37,630 bases of DNA from an uncultured Bacteroides sp. GTDB taxonomy: Bacteria > Bacteroidota > Bacteroidia > Bacteroidales > Bacteroidaceae. The notes under the pieces were generated by a model. That model did no database searches. It saw only the letters and a list, made by a program, of their open reading frames with translations, and was not told the DNA's origin. Position numbers and translations under genes: made by a program. Positions 8,767 through 17,760 of the stretch are shown one piece after another. Each line of letters opens with the position of its first letter. The first letter of the stretch is position 1. Location: assembly GCA_947173895.1 (NCBI GenBank), contig CAMWGU010000020.1, positions 1 through 37,630 of the forward strand. The letters are read 5' to 3'.

Positions 8767-9753
8767 ATGAATAAAAAAGTTAGTTCTATTTTAAAACGTG
8801 TTTTTATAATGGCTTTTGCCATTGGTTTCTGCTCTTGTTCAAAACAAGAAAAACCTTTGAAGTTTGCTATAGCTTCCGATTTCCATGCTCCCGATGTTCC
8901 CGATGGAGAAGAGCGGGTTGCTTCCTTTATTGAAGCAGCAAAAAGAGAGCAAGTGGATTTTATCATTGAGCTGGGCGATTTCTGTCGTTTGGACAGCGCA
9001 AGCCAAGTATATCGGGATTTGTGGAATGATTTTAAAGGAGACAAATACCATGTTATCGGTAACCATGATATGGATAGCTACACTCCAGAGGAATATGTGA
9101 AAGGTATGGATATGCCTGGTCGTTATTATTCTTTCGACAAGGGGGATTTCCATTTCATCGTTATGGATGGAAATAATTTGTACGATGGTAAGGAGTATCG
9201 CCATTATGCCAAGGCCAATTATTATGTAGATCCCAGTATGCGGGCTTTTGTCGATCCGGAACAATTGGACTGGTTGCGACAGGATTTGGCTGCTACGGAT
9301 AAGAAATGCGTCTTGTTCTCTCATCAGGGTATCGAACTTTTTATGAACAATGGTGAAACTGTCCGTCAGGTGTTGGAAAACGAGAATAGTCGATGCGGTT
9401 ATAAAAAAGTCGTATTGGCTTTTAGCGGTCATACTCATAGTAATTATACGAAAGAGATCAATGGAATCACTTACATGCAGATCAACAGTGCATCGTATGT
9501 ATGGATCGATAAGCCTACACAAACCGAAAAACGGTATCCGGCCGAGATTAATCAACGCTATTCTCTACTGAAGTATTCGATAACTTATGACAAACCATTG
9601 TATGCCATTGTGACTCTGACGCAAGAAGGGGCGGATGTGAAAGGTATTCAGGCCAACTTCCTTCCTCCTACTCCACAAGATTTGCAAATAGGAGATTCGA
9701 TAGACGGCTATCCTTTGGTATCGGTTATAGAAGATGCGAAAATTACTTTTTAA
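8767..9753 (+). CDS. Calcineurin-like metallophosphoesterase, lipoprotein
   Basis: Binuclear metal phosphoesterase, 328 aa, exported as a lipoprotein: hydrophobic signal with Cys24 (GFCSC). The five metallophosphatase blocks are visible: SDFH (Asp38, His40), GDFCRLD (Asp71), GNHD (Asn99, His100), FSHQG and SGHTHS. The residues after Cys24 (SKQEKPLK) are not acidic, which suggests the periplasmic face of a membrane rather than the cell surface. The family hydrolyses phosphomonoesters or diesters, and specificity cannot be deduced. It is followed after 17 bp by a Porin_O_P-like gene, almost certainly the same transcript, which fits release of phosphate or a phospho-compound followed by passage through an outer-membrane channel. 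Confidence 0.92.
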   Translation: MNKKVSSILKRVFIMAFAIGFCSCSKQEKPLKFAIASDFHAPDVPDGEERVASFIEAAKREQVDFIIELGDFCRLDSASQVYRDLWNDFKGDKYHVIGNHDMDSYTPEEYVKGMDMPGRYYSFDKGDFHFIVMDGNNLYDGKEYRHYAKANYYVDPSMRAFVDPEQLDWLRQDLAATDKKCVLFSHQGIELFMNNGETVRQVLENENSRCGYKKVVLAFSGHTHSNYTKEINGITYMQINSASYVWIDKPTQTEKRYPAEINQRYSLLKYSITYDKPLYAIVTLTQEGADVKGIQANFLPPTPQDLQIGDSIDGYPLVSVIEDAKITF

Positions 9754-9770
9754 ACGGATAAAGGTAGCTT

Positions 9771-10880
9771 ATGCGTTGTAAATGGTGGGGATGGTTGATT
9801 GCTTTCTGGTGTCCTGTTTGGGCTTTTGCTGAGTCAGGAATACCTATTAAATTAGGCGGACGTTTGTTTGTTGATGGCGGTCTCTTTACAGAGACCGACC
9901 GTTCCGCTTATGTAAAGACAGGAATAACAGAAGTGAGGCTGACCGGAAAAATTAATTTGCCCGACGACTGGTATACTAAGATAGATGTAGGTTTTGCTGG
10001 CAATAAGGCTTCGCTGAAAGATGCTTTTGCGCAAAAAATCTGGGGAAACAATATGTTTCGTGCCGGTTATATGTTGGGAATGTGTAGCATTGAACAATCG
10101 TCCAGCACGAATGACTTTGTTTTCATGACTGCTGCCAATGTTGCCGAGACTTTTTATTTAGGGCGAAGAGTGGGAATCACTTATACGTATGCTAAGGATA
10201 AATATTATATCTCGGCAGGGGGCTTTTGTGGCGACGGGCTGGGTGATGATAAGGTAATGCCCGGTTATAATATGACCTTGAGGGGAGTGTTTTGTCCGTT
10301 AAATAAAGAAGGCGAACGGTTGCATGTGGGCTTTGGTGGTTTGTTTCGGAGACCGGACAAAGAGAAAACCCAGGCATATAGGTCGGCTCGTTTCAAGTCT
10401 AATGGTGTTACTTATCTGTCGGTTCCTTCGGCATTAGATGTGGAAGTGGACCAAGTGAAGCATACATTTCAATGGAATGTGGAGGCTGTGTATCTGTCTC
10501 GCCGCTATTTTCTTCAGGCAGAATATTTGAGCATGAATGTGCAGCGTGAGAAAGTGGATCGTTATCAGCCTTGGGGAGCTTATATGCAGGGAGGATTTCT
10601 GATAAAGGGAAACTTTTTTAGTTATGACGTGTGGGATGCTTTGCCATTGACTCCGAAAGAAGACCGATCGTTGTTATTGTCGGGCTGTGTCAATGTAACC
10701 AGTTTGAATGACGGGCTGGTCAGAGGTGGACTGCAACAAGATGTTACGGTCGGACTGAATTATTACATGAATAAGTATGTGATATTGAAATTAAATGGTT
10801 CTGTAGTATGGACTAAAGAGAAGGAGGAGATGAAAAGAACTTTTGGAGTTTTGCAGACGCGTTTGCAAGTGCGTTTTTGA
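9771..10880 (+). CDS. Phosphate-selective porin-like outer-membrane protein (Porin_O_P type)
   Basis: Predicted outer-membrane beta-barrel, 369 aa. A signal peptide (about 1-20, ending WAFA) is followed by IPIKLGGRLFVDGGLF, the usual first strand of OprO/OprP-like porins, then alternating amphipathic strands rich in Tyr, Gly and Phe (TEVRLTGKINLPDDWYTKID; FRAGYMLGMCSIEQ; FYLGRRVGITYTY) and a C-terminal Phe (LQVRF). Family knowledge: related proteins pass phosphate or polyphosphate, but in Bacteroidetes many are annotated this way without proof of substrate. Its position 17 bp after a secreted phosphoesterase supports a phosphate-related role. It ends before a strong terminator. Confidence 0.85.
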   Translation: MRCKWWGWLIAFWCPVWAFAESGIPIKLGGRLFVDGGLFTETDRSAYVKTGITEVRLTGKINLPDDWYTKIDVGFAGNKASLKDAFAQKIWGNNMFRAGYMLGMCSIEQSSSTNDFVFMTAANVAETFYLGRRVGITYTYAKDKYYISAGGFCGDGLGDDKVMPGYNMTLRGVFCPLNKEGERLHVGFGGLFRRPDKEKTQAYRSARFKSNGVTYLSVPSALDVEVDQVKHTFQWNVEAVYLSRRYFLQAEYLSMNVQREKVDRYQPWGAYMQGGFLIKGNFFSYDVWDALPLTPKEDRSLLLSGCVNVTSLNDGLVRGGLQQDVTVGLNYYMNKYVILKLNGSVVWTKEKEEMKRTFGVLQTRLQVRF

Positions 10881-10920
10881 TTTTCTTTCACAGAATGTTG
10901 CACGTCTGGATATTGCCAGC

Positions 10921-10974
10921 AACAAGAAAAGCCGCATCAGACTTTCATTGGAGAGTGATGCGGCTTTTCTTGTT
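10921..10974. terminator. Strong bidirectional terminator
   Basis: A 19-bp perfect inverted repeat, AACAAGAAAAGCCGCATCA (10921-10939) and its complement (10956-10974), with a 16-nt loop. The GC core is flanked by A-run and T-run arms, so it can act on both strands. It lies 40 bp after the porin stop. In the 383-bp gap 10881-11263 I also see the palindrome array at 11071-11152 and a CCCATGTC/GACATGGG stem (11188-11195, 11216-11223), but no gene. Confidence 0.9.
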
Positions 10975-11070
10975 GTTGTAAACTGTCAGACCACTGTTTT
11001 AAATCTGCTTGGTTTTTATCGTGGTTTTTGGAGTTTAAGGGCTTAAAAACGCCTGTTATCCCGCTGCGAT

Positions 11071-11152
11071 ATACGTACGTACGTGTGGGCCTACGCGGCC
11101 GTATGTGTAAGGCTACACGAACGTATGTGTGGACTCACACGTACGTACGTGT
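11071..11152. repeat. Palindrome array, copy 2 (array only, 4 units)
   Basis: Four divergent units of the ACGTACGTATGTGT type (for example ATACGTACGTACGTGT and ACACGTACGTACGTGT) with 6-bp linkers (GGGCCT, AGGCT, GGACTC), spaced about 22 bp. The interior and the inverted-repeat boundary found in copies 1, 3 and 4 are absent, so this is either a solo array or a decayed copy. It lies between convergent operons. Confidence 0.75.
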
Positions 11153-11263
11153 AAAAAGCCATGGTTGTATGCTTCAAAACGAGTGGTCCCATGTCTACTT
11201 TGCAGACGGGCGGTGGACATGGGCCAGCGTTCTGAATGAGAGATTGGTGTCCGGTTGTCTGGA

Positions 11264-13723
11264 TTATTCCGGAATATGGCAGAATGTGTATACATTTCCT
11301 CCAAAATCGGTTGCTACAAGCGTATTGCCAGATACAGCTACAGAGCCGAAGATCGGAGCTCCTGTAGAGTATTTCCATGTGATCTTTCCGCTTTCTTTGC
11401 TGATGCCGTAAACGGTACCGTCGGAAGCACTTACATAGATGGTATTTCCTGCCTGTACCGGGCTTGTTTCTATTGTTCCAGAAGCAGGACGGGTATACGG
11501 TGCTGTGTAGATTAAGGCATCGTCTGTCGGACAATTCCATTTTTCTTCCAATGTTTCATTGTCGAGAGCGACAAGCCCTTTGTCGGCTGTTCCGAAAATG
11601 ATTTCTTTGTCAGTCAGGAGCGGAGTGGAGGTCACATCCAGATTATAGGGTAATGGTTTGCGTACGATAATCTTGCCTGTGGCAGCTTCCAGGATGAAGA
11701 ATGATTTATCGGAAATAAGGTACAACAAAGGTCCGTGTATGGCGGCTGATGCACCTCGATTGCGTAGCCCGTGCTTGCTGATGCTCCAGAGTTTTTTCCC
11801 GGTTTTTGAGTCATTTCCATACAATGCGTCCCATTGCACGGAACCTATTAGCATGCCGCTTCCTTGTGTTAATGTGGTTGTTGTGCCTTCTCTTTGTGAC
11901 CATCCTTCGTTCTTCCAAAGTCTTTTTCCGGTTTCGGCTTCGAAGGCACACAGTCCTTTTCCGGTTCCGGCGTATACTATTCCTTCATTAGCTACTAACC
12001 CTTCTATCAGGGCCGGCAATTCATTTACCGGGAGTTTGGTTTGCCAACGGAGTTTTCCGGTTTCGCAATCTACCGCATACAGATTTCCGAGCACATCTTG
12101 TGCGAAAACAATGTTGCTGTCGATAGCAATGGTATTTTTTATAGAACTTTGGGTCTGGTATTTCCATAAGATTTCTCCGTTTTTGCCGTTTAACGCATAA
12201 ATGTGTGCTCTTCCTTTCAAGTCTTCATCTACCGAAGCCGTGTATATCTTGTTTTGATGGATGAGCGGTGATGTCATGTAAATATTGGCTCCCACGTTTT
12301 TCACCCATGCCAGATGTAGGATGCTGTCTAATGGTGCGGAAATCGGTGCGGCATGAGAGGCGTTTCCCAATAAGTTATCCCAGTTTTCTGTTAATTGTAT
12401 ATGAGGAGTCTGTGGGATGTAAGTGAATGTTTTTTCTGCCTTTGCTGTTTCGCCATTGTTGAATTCTGCTTGTACCTGCAACGTGAGTTCTTTAGAAGCG
12501 TCTGCCGGTTTTAGAGGTAGGACGGCACTCCATGACCAGTCTGTATTTTGGCTGAGGCGTTTGTTTTTCAATATTGCTTTTCCTTCATACAGGCAGGTGT
12601 AAGTCATGCTTTTGATTGGCGATGCCGATGAATAGGCATTGACAGTAACGACCGGCGAAGTGGTTTTTCCGGACGGTGAAGCAATACAGATGCTTTTGTC
12701 TAGATAGGAATAGCGCAATTCGGAAGTAAAATCTCCGTTTCCGTCAACGTGCAGGATTCGGAATGCACTGGTGGAGTGGTCTATTCCGCCTTTGTCCAAA
12801 GCGGTGGTGCAGACGGTATATACATCTCCTTGCTTTTTCATGTGGTTGATGTGCCAATGTCCGTATATCCATGCTTTCAGGTTGTGTTCGTTCAGATTGA
12901 TACTTTCTGTGTCACTCCCTTTATAGATAAATTCATTGCCATAGGTAAGAATGTCATGATTGAATACCATGATCGGCGTGCCGGGCTTGATATGTGCCAA
13001 ATCGTTTTTCAACCAACGGCAGACATCTTCGCGGGTATATCCCGGTTTATAGTCGCCGCTCGGCATAGGGGTTACAATATAGTGTACATTGGCTACATCA
13101 AAGGAGTAATACACAGGGCCGTAATTGTTTTCGAAGACTTCTTCTCCATATTTTCCTTTTACCAGGTCATGGTTACCTATGCAGTAAAACACCGGAATGT
13201 CCATGTTTTGTGTATTCATCATTTTTATGTGGGCATTCAATCCTTTCTCATAACAGATGTCTCCTGTGTGTATGATGAAGGCCACATGTTCGTTGGCTGC
13301 ATATTCTTTGATATTCTTTACCCATACCTGATGTCCTTCGGGGCTTGAAATCTCAGTGTCCGACACATGGATGAACTGGTGCGCCCCTTGCGAACGGATA
13401 CCTGGTTCGTAAGGAAGAAGTCCAAAATCGTATCCTTCTTTTTTATCTGTTATTTTGTGATAATGGTGGTTCAATGTCTTATAGCCCGACGGGGTGGTGA
13501 TAAAAATGAAACGTTCGCGCGGATGTCCGGGCAGGGTGTAACTTCCATCGGCAGCGGTTTCTACCACATGTAGTCCGTCGGACACTTTGATGCCTTTTAA
13601 TGTTTTTTCTCCTTTATCTAGGATACCATTGTTGTTTTTATCAATGAATACTCGTCCGTTGTAAGAGGCGGTTGCCGGAAGTGCAACCGCTAATAAAAAT
13701 AAGGATAATATGTTCTTAATCAT
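11264..13723 (-). CDS. Secreted calcineurin-like phosphoesterase fused to a PQQ-type beta-propeller
   Basis: Exported protein of 819 aa with a signal peptide (about 1-19). Order: N-terminal beta-sandwich of the metallophosphatase N-terminal type (about 20-110) with a calcium-loop-like DKNNNGILDKGE; metallophosphoesterase core (about 113-330) with SDTE (Asp122), TGDICYEKG (Asp155), GNHD (Asn184, His185), FNHD and GHWH; an Ig-like part; then from about 460 to the end repeated PQQ/Trp-type propeller blades (for example IYALNGKNGEILWKYQTQ, LYAVDCETGKLRWQTKLP, VYGISKESGKITWKYSTG). The first metal motif has Glu where DxH is usual, so metal binding or substrate use may be altered. It lies 11 bp after the fucosidase on the same strand, indicating one operon. 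The propeller may bind polysaccharide or tether a partner; that part is inference. Confidence 0.9.
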   Translation of the reverse strand: MIKNILSLFLLAVALPATASYNGRVFIDKNNNGILDKGEKTLKGIKVSDGLHVVETAADGSYTLPGHPRERFIFITTPSGYKTLNHHYHKITDKKEGYDFGLLPYEPGIRSQGAHQFIHVSDTEISSPEGHQVWVKNIKEYAANEHVAFIIHTGDICYEKGLNAHIKMMNTQNMDIPVFYCIGNHDLVKGKYGEEVFENNYGPVYYSFDVANVHYIVTPMPSGDYKPGYTREDVCRWLKNDLAHIKPGTPIMVFNHDILTYGNEFIYKGSDTESINLNEHNLKAWIYGHWHINHMKKQGDVYTVCTTALDKGGIDHSTSAFRILHVDGNGDFTSELRYSYLDKSICIASPSGKTTSPVVTVNAYSSASPIKSMTYTCLYEGKAILKNKRLSQNTDWSWSAVLPLKPADASKELTLQVQAEFNNGETAKAEKTFTYIPQTPHIQLTENWDNLLGNASHAAPISAPLDSILHLAWVKNVGANIYMTSPLIHQNKIYTASVDEDLKGRAHIYALNGKNGEILWKYQTQSSIKNTIAIDSNIVFAQDVLGNLYAVDCETGKLRWQTKLPVNELPALIEGLVANEGIVYAGTGKGLCAFEAETGKRLWKNEGWSQREGTTTTLTQGSGMLIGSVQWDALYGNDSKTGKKLWSISKHGLRNRGASAAIHGPLLYLISDKSFFILEAATGKIIVRKPLPYNLDVTSTPLLTDKEIIFGTADKGLVALDNETLEEKWNCPTDDALIYTAPYTRPASGTIETSPVQAGNTIYVSASDGTVYGISKESGKITWKYSTGAPIFGSVAVSGNTLVATDFGGNVYTFCHIPE

Positions 13724-13734
13724 AAGTAATGAAG

Positions 13735-15948
13735 TTAAAATAAATCTATTTCGGCAATGGAAACTATTTTTCCGTTGGCGGCTATTTCTGTCGCTTCAAT
13801 TCGGATGTATCTGGTCTTTACTTCCTTATTAAAATAATGGAAGCGCTTTGTTGGATCGTTTATCAGGTTTCCGAATTCAAATTCTTCTATCTTTTGCCAG
13901 TTCTTTCCGTCTGTACTTACTTGTATATTGCCTTTTGCCATCATTCCCTTGGCGTGTTCTTTTTGTGGAGTGTAGGCAAAACCATTCAGACTTTCGGTTT
14001 GTCCTAAGTCGATGGCTATAAAATGTGGCGCTTTTTCTTCACTCATCCAATAGGTACGAGGATTGGCATCGAAGGCTTTTGTTGCTTCCGATTTTGTTGC
14101 CTCACTACTGGCTGCAAGCAGCTTCCAGTTTTTCTTGACCAATCCCATTTGTTCGTGCAGGACGGCTCCTTTTTGGTGGTTCAGTATAGATACGGCTTTG
14201 AGCTCGCCTTTATCCATTTGGAACGGGGCGGTATAAACTGATGAGTTTTCATCCGGTTCTGTACCATCGGTTGTATAGTAGATTTTAAAGCCGGCATTCA
14301 GGTTATTGGCAATATTCTCGCCATGAGCTTTCCAGTTGAATTCTTGTTTCAGCGGTTCGATGGTAACTTTTCCTTCGGCATCTCTTTGGCAACCCAACTG
14401 AGGTGGTCTTGATTGATAGTAATGAGCGGAAATATGGCTGATAGCCGGAGTAAGGCGTGATGCCGTAATTCGTATACGGATTTTTTCGGTTGTTATTTCC
14501 GGGAATCTTAAGATGCGTTTGTAGCCGATATTGCTGGCATGGGCTATTTCTTTCCAAGTGCCGTTTATCCATGCATCGACAGCATGTTCCTCTACTCTTT
14601 CCCCATTTGTGCTGATAGCTTCTTGAAGAAGCAGTCGGTTGAAGGTGATAGGTGAGTTCAATGTAAGTATAATCGGCTGGGTTACTTTAAGATAAGTATT
14701 GCTTTTTTCTTCCAGTACTTCTTTGGGACCTTTGGCTCCTTTCAGCAAATTTGTTCCATAGGTTTCCTTTATTCTTTCTCCGGTTTCCTTCAGCACTTTC
14801 ACGTCTGTGTCGGAAAAACGTCCTTCTCGGTTGGGGGGGATATTAAGCAAAAAGGTAGAATTGCCACCGACAGCACGTTCATATATATCGAATACGTCGT
14901 CTGCGCTTCTGACACGTTGGCGGGTATCGTCTCTATAGAACCAGCCTTCACGGATGGATGTATTTGTTTCTGCTTGCTGGTAGTGTAAGTATTTTCCTTT
15001 ATAAAGTTGTTCTCGGCTTCCTAAATCTTCGGCTTCCATGTCGGGGAAATAGGAAGTGGTGTCGGGGTTCTCCATATATGGAATTACATTCCATTCGGTT
15101 TTTCTTGTTTTGCCAGATTCGTTACCACACCAACGAATGTCTTCTCGTCCGAATATGACAGCTTTGGGTGCTAAACTTTTGATTAATTTCTTCCATGCGG
15201 GATAGTTATAGGTTTGTCCGCCTTTCCGTTTGGGATGTGCACCGTCAAACCATACTTCATGCACCGGGCCATATTCTGTCAGTAGCTCGAACAGTTGGTT
15301 TAAGAAATATTCATTATAGTCGTCTACTACGAATTCGAATTTGGTCTTGTTCTTAAACGGCCTTCCGGGTATTTCACGCGGAATGGTCCTCTTAGTATAT
15401 TTACTTAAGTTTCCATAAAGTCCTTCCGGATTTTCTATTTGGTAAAGATCGGCCGGTGAAAGATAGATCCCCAATTTAAGTCCGTATTTGCGGCATGATT
15501 CTGAAAGGTCTTTCAGAATATCTCCTTTTCCATCTTTGAATCCGGTAGACATGATACCATGTGTGGTATATCGGCTTTGCCATAATACAAATCCATCGTG
15601 ATGTTTTACAGTAAGAAGTACCATTTTCATGCCGGCAGCTTTCATTGCTTCACACCATTGGTCGGTATCCAGTTCTTTCAAATCAAATATTTTAGGATCT
15701 TCCATACCGTTACCCCATTCCATTCGGGTAAAAGTATTGGGCCCAAAATGGATGAAAGCAATAAACTCATTTTGTAATGCGCTCAACTGGTTAGGGGTAG
15801 GTACGATATGGGCTGCTTTGTTGACAATGGTTTCTTTTGTATCATTAGGTGTGATTTCAATAGTGTTCGAGAAGCGGAATTCCTCATTTTGAGCTTGAAG
15901 ATTTGCCATGAACGTGAGACATAAAATGGCAAATAGAATTTTTTTCAT
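13735..15948 (-). CDS. Secreted GH29 alpha-L-fucosidase with C-terminal discoidin/CBM32-like domain
   Basis: Exo-alpha-L-fucosidase, 737 aa, with a signal peptide (about 1-19, ANLQAQ). The GH29 catalytic barrel spans about 50-400: FIHFGPNTFTRMEWG, TVKHHDGFVLW, YLSPAD, and EVWFDGAHPK with candidate nucleophile Asp235. The barrel ends with LLNIPPNREGRF. It is followed by a jelly-roll part, a chitobiase-C-like segment (YYTTDGTEPDENSS) and an F5/8 type C (CBM32-like) domain over roughly the last 125 residues (YWMSEEKAPHFIAIDLG, TRYIRIEAT). This multidomain layout resembles the GH29 group active on branched alpha-1,3/1,4-fucose, but linkage cannot be fixed from the sequence. It is first in the two-gene operon with the propeller phosphoesterase. 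Confidence 0.93.
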   Translation of the reverse strand: MKKILFAILCLTFMANLQAQNEEFRFSNTIEITPNDTKETIVNKAAHIVPTPNQLSALQNEFIAFIHFGPNTFTRMEWGNGMEDPKIFDLKELDTDQWCEAMKAAGMKMVLLTVKHHDGFVLWQSRYTTHGIMSTGFKDGKGDILKDLSESCRKYGLKLGIYLSPADLYQIENPEGLYGNLSKYTKRTIPREIPGRPFKNKTKFEFVVDDYNEYFLNQLFELLTEYGPVHEVWFDGAHPKRKGGQTYNYPAWKKLIKSLAPKAVIFGREDIRWCGNESGKTRKTEWNVIPYMENPDTTSYFPDMEAEDLGSREQLYKGKYLHYQQAETNTSIREGWFYRDDTRQRVRSADDVFDIYERAVGGNSTFLLNIPPNREGRFSDTDVKVLKETGERIKETYGTNLLKGAKGPKEVLEEKSNTYLKVTQPIILTLNSPITFNRLLLQEAISTNGERVEEHAVDAWINGTWKEIAHASNIGYKRILRFPEITTEKIRIRITASRLTPAISHISAHYYQSRPPQLGCQRDAEGKVTIEPLKQEFNWKAHGENIANNLNAGFKIYYTTDGTEPDENSSVYTAPFQMDKGELKAVSILNHQKGAVLHEQMGLVKKNWKLLAASSEATKSEATKAFDANPRTYWMSEEKAPHFIAIDLGQTESLNGFAYTPQKEHAKGMMAKGNIQVSTDGKNWQKIEEFEFGNLINDPTKRFHYFNKEVKTRYIRIEATEIAANGKIVSIAEIDLF

Positions 15949-16074
15949 TGTATATTATATTAAGTAATTTAAGAAATGACAGGGATATGCTTTGTATTAA
16001 ATGAATATCAGGATAACAATAGCTGTTTGAAATTAGCTGATGCTATCCTAATAATAACGATGATATTTTTTTAC

Positions 16075-16974
16075 TTATTTGAATACTTGTTTCATCGGAC
16101 GTCCGATCCATACTTGAGGCTGCTCTAGATTGAATATATAAGCTATCGTAGAAGCTATATCAAACTGCATCATGCTCTCAGTAAGTACATATCCTTTTTT
16201 TATGCCTTTTCCGGAAATAATGAAAGGGGTTTCCATTTCTTGCATGGTTTTACCTCCATGTCCTTTATTTATTCCTCCGTGGTCGGCTGTTATAATAAAT
16301 ATTGTTTCATTCAACATGCCTGCATCGGCTACTGCTTTTACAATTTCACCTATGTATCCATCCAGTTCTTTCAGTTTATCGTAATAAGCAGGTGTATCGT
16401 GGCCGTTTGCATGTCCCACATGGTCAGGGTTATCAAAGCAAATAGTGACCAGCGAAGGTTTTTTCTCGATGATATATTTTTTTGCCATTTCGCAAAGTGC
16501 GGTAGGATGCTGGGTGTAATCCGGAGCTTGGGCGAAATGATTAACAGAGAGTGTGTCTACTAGATATTTGATGCCTTCCCATTCATATAAAACACCTATC
16601 TCGGATTGCGGATGTGCGTTGTGATAAATCTGAAAAATGGAAGGAAAAATATTGTGCTTTAAAATAACACGTGACGGAAGTTCTGGTGTTTGTGATCCCC
16701 ATTCGGTATATCCATGAAGTTCAGGACCTGCTCCCATGAACATAGAAGCCCAGTTGACAGCACTTGAGGAAGGCAATACACTTCTTTTGGTCAATGTATA
16801 AGAACCATCGGCCATTAATTTTTTAACGTTCGGCATTTCTGCTTTTTCTACACTGTAAGATCCCCAGCCGTCAAGACCGATTAAGACCACATGTTTTGCT
16901 TTTGGTTTTGCAGCAAAACTTATTGCTACAAAAGAAGTGAGCAATAAGCAAATTAGTACAACTTTCTTTTTCAT
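16075..16974 (-). CDS. Secreted type I phosphodiesterase/nucleotide pyrophosphatase-like enzyme
   Basis: Exported hydrolase of the alkaline phosphatase superfamily, 299 aa, with a signal peptide (about 1-21, ISFAA). Metal and catalytic blocks: LIGLDGWG (Asp35), PSSSAVNWASMFMG with a candidate Ser nucleophile near 70-71, HGYTEW, DNPDHVGH, ITADHGG and KGHGGK. The C terminus (FDIASTIAYIFNLEQPQVWIGRPM) is typical of the compact bacterial NPP/alkaline phosphatase group. It may split phosphodiesters or phosphomonoesters in the periplasm. It lies upstream of the fucosidase on the same strand, but a 126-bp gap with a weak AGGATA/TATCCT stem (16010-16049) separates them, so co-transcription is uncertain. 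Confidence 0.9.
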   Translation of the reverse strand: MKKKVVLICLLLTSFVAISFAAKPKAKHVVLIGLDGWGSYSVEKAEMPNVKKLMADGSYTLTKRSVLPSSSAVNWASMFMGAGPELHGYTEWGSQTPELPSRVILKHNIFPSIFQIYHNAHPQSEIGVLYEWEGIKYLVDTLSVNHFAQAPDYTQHPTALCEMAKKYIIEKKPSLVTICFDNPDHVGHANGHDTPAYYDKLKELDGYIGEIVKAVADAGMLNETIFIITADHGGINKGHGGKTMQEMETPFIISGKGIKKGYVLTESMMQFDIASTIAYIFNLEQPQVWIGRPMKQVFK

Positions 16975-17246
16975 TTTTTATTCTATATGTTTATGAATGA
17001 TTGAATTTTAGTAGGTTTATACTATATTTATAAAGATGTTTTTGGGTCCAATATCCCTGAATAAGAGTGCTTTTTTTAGAAAAAATTAGCAAAAAGAACT
17101 ACCCGAAATGTGATTTGAATTGTCTTTTATTTGATGAATAACTCGTTGGTTGAATTAAATCTTTAAATATTTGCCAATAAAACAAAGTTGCACAATTGGC
17201 AGATTATTAATGAATAGTGGTAGCTTAATTGTTACTACCTGCAATA

Positions 17247-17635
17247 CATTCCGCCTTTGTCGTAAAACACGTACGTATGTATGGGCTTACACATACGTAC
17301 GTGTAGGCTTATGCATACATATGTATAGGCTTACACGTACGTACGTGCAAAGGACATCTTCCCCTCATCAGGTCGCTTCTTCCTCTTCTCCCTTCATCCT
17401 TTCATTTTGAGCAAAACCTATTATCAATCAGCCTGTTGAAAATGATAGGACATCCCCTCACGCCCCTTTCAGCCACCGGCATGAGTCCTTTCACATCTGT
17501 CTTCAGCAGTTTCAAGCCATGCTGCTTTTGTGTGCCAATGAAAGGAGGATGAAGGGAGCCTACGAAGTGTCCTTTCACCCTCGGTCCCCCCCATCGGCAG
17601 GGCGTTTCGGCGGCCAATGAAAGGATGAAGGGAAG
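17247..17635 (+). repeat. Interspersed repeat element, copy 3
   Basis: Same order as copy 1: ATTCCGCCTTTGTCGTAAAA, four palindrome units at about 17267-17348 with 22-bp period, a pyrimidine-rich stretch, then an interior bounded by inverted repeats CCCTTCATCCTTTCATT (17390-17406) and AATGAAAGGATGAAGGG (17616-17632). The interior shares GTCCTTTCACATCTG and CAGGGCGTTTCGGCGG with the other copies. No gene is supported within it. The preceding gene-free stretch 16975-17246 is AT-rich and shows nothing else; the following stretch 17629-17808 holds an open frame without a start (see findings). Confidence 0.85.
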
Positions 17636-17760
17636 GTGAAGCGGATGAAGATTGGACATTTATCATCTATAAAACTGGACGTGGCCGAAAATATCGGTTG
17701 TATCCTGTCTGTAATCCCAAAAAAGGAATGGCGGTGAGTTGGAATGATGAGATAAATCGG

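Noticed and set aside
16010..16049. Terminator between the phosphodiesterase and fucosidase genes
   Set aside because: The stem is only 6 bp with a long loop and no T-run on the minus strand, so it is mentioned but not called.
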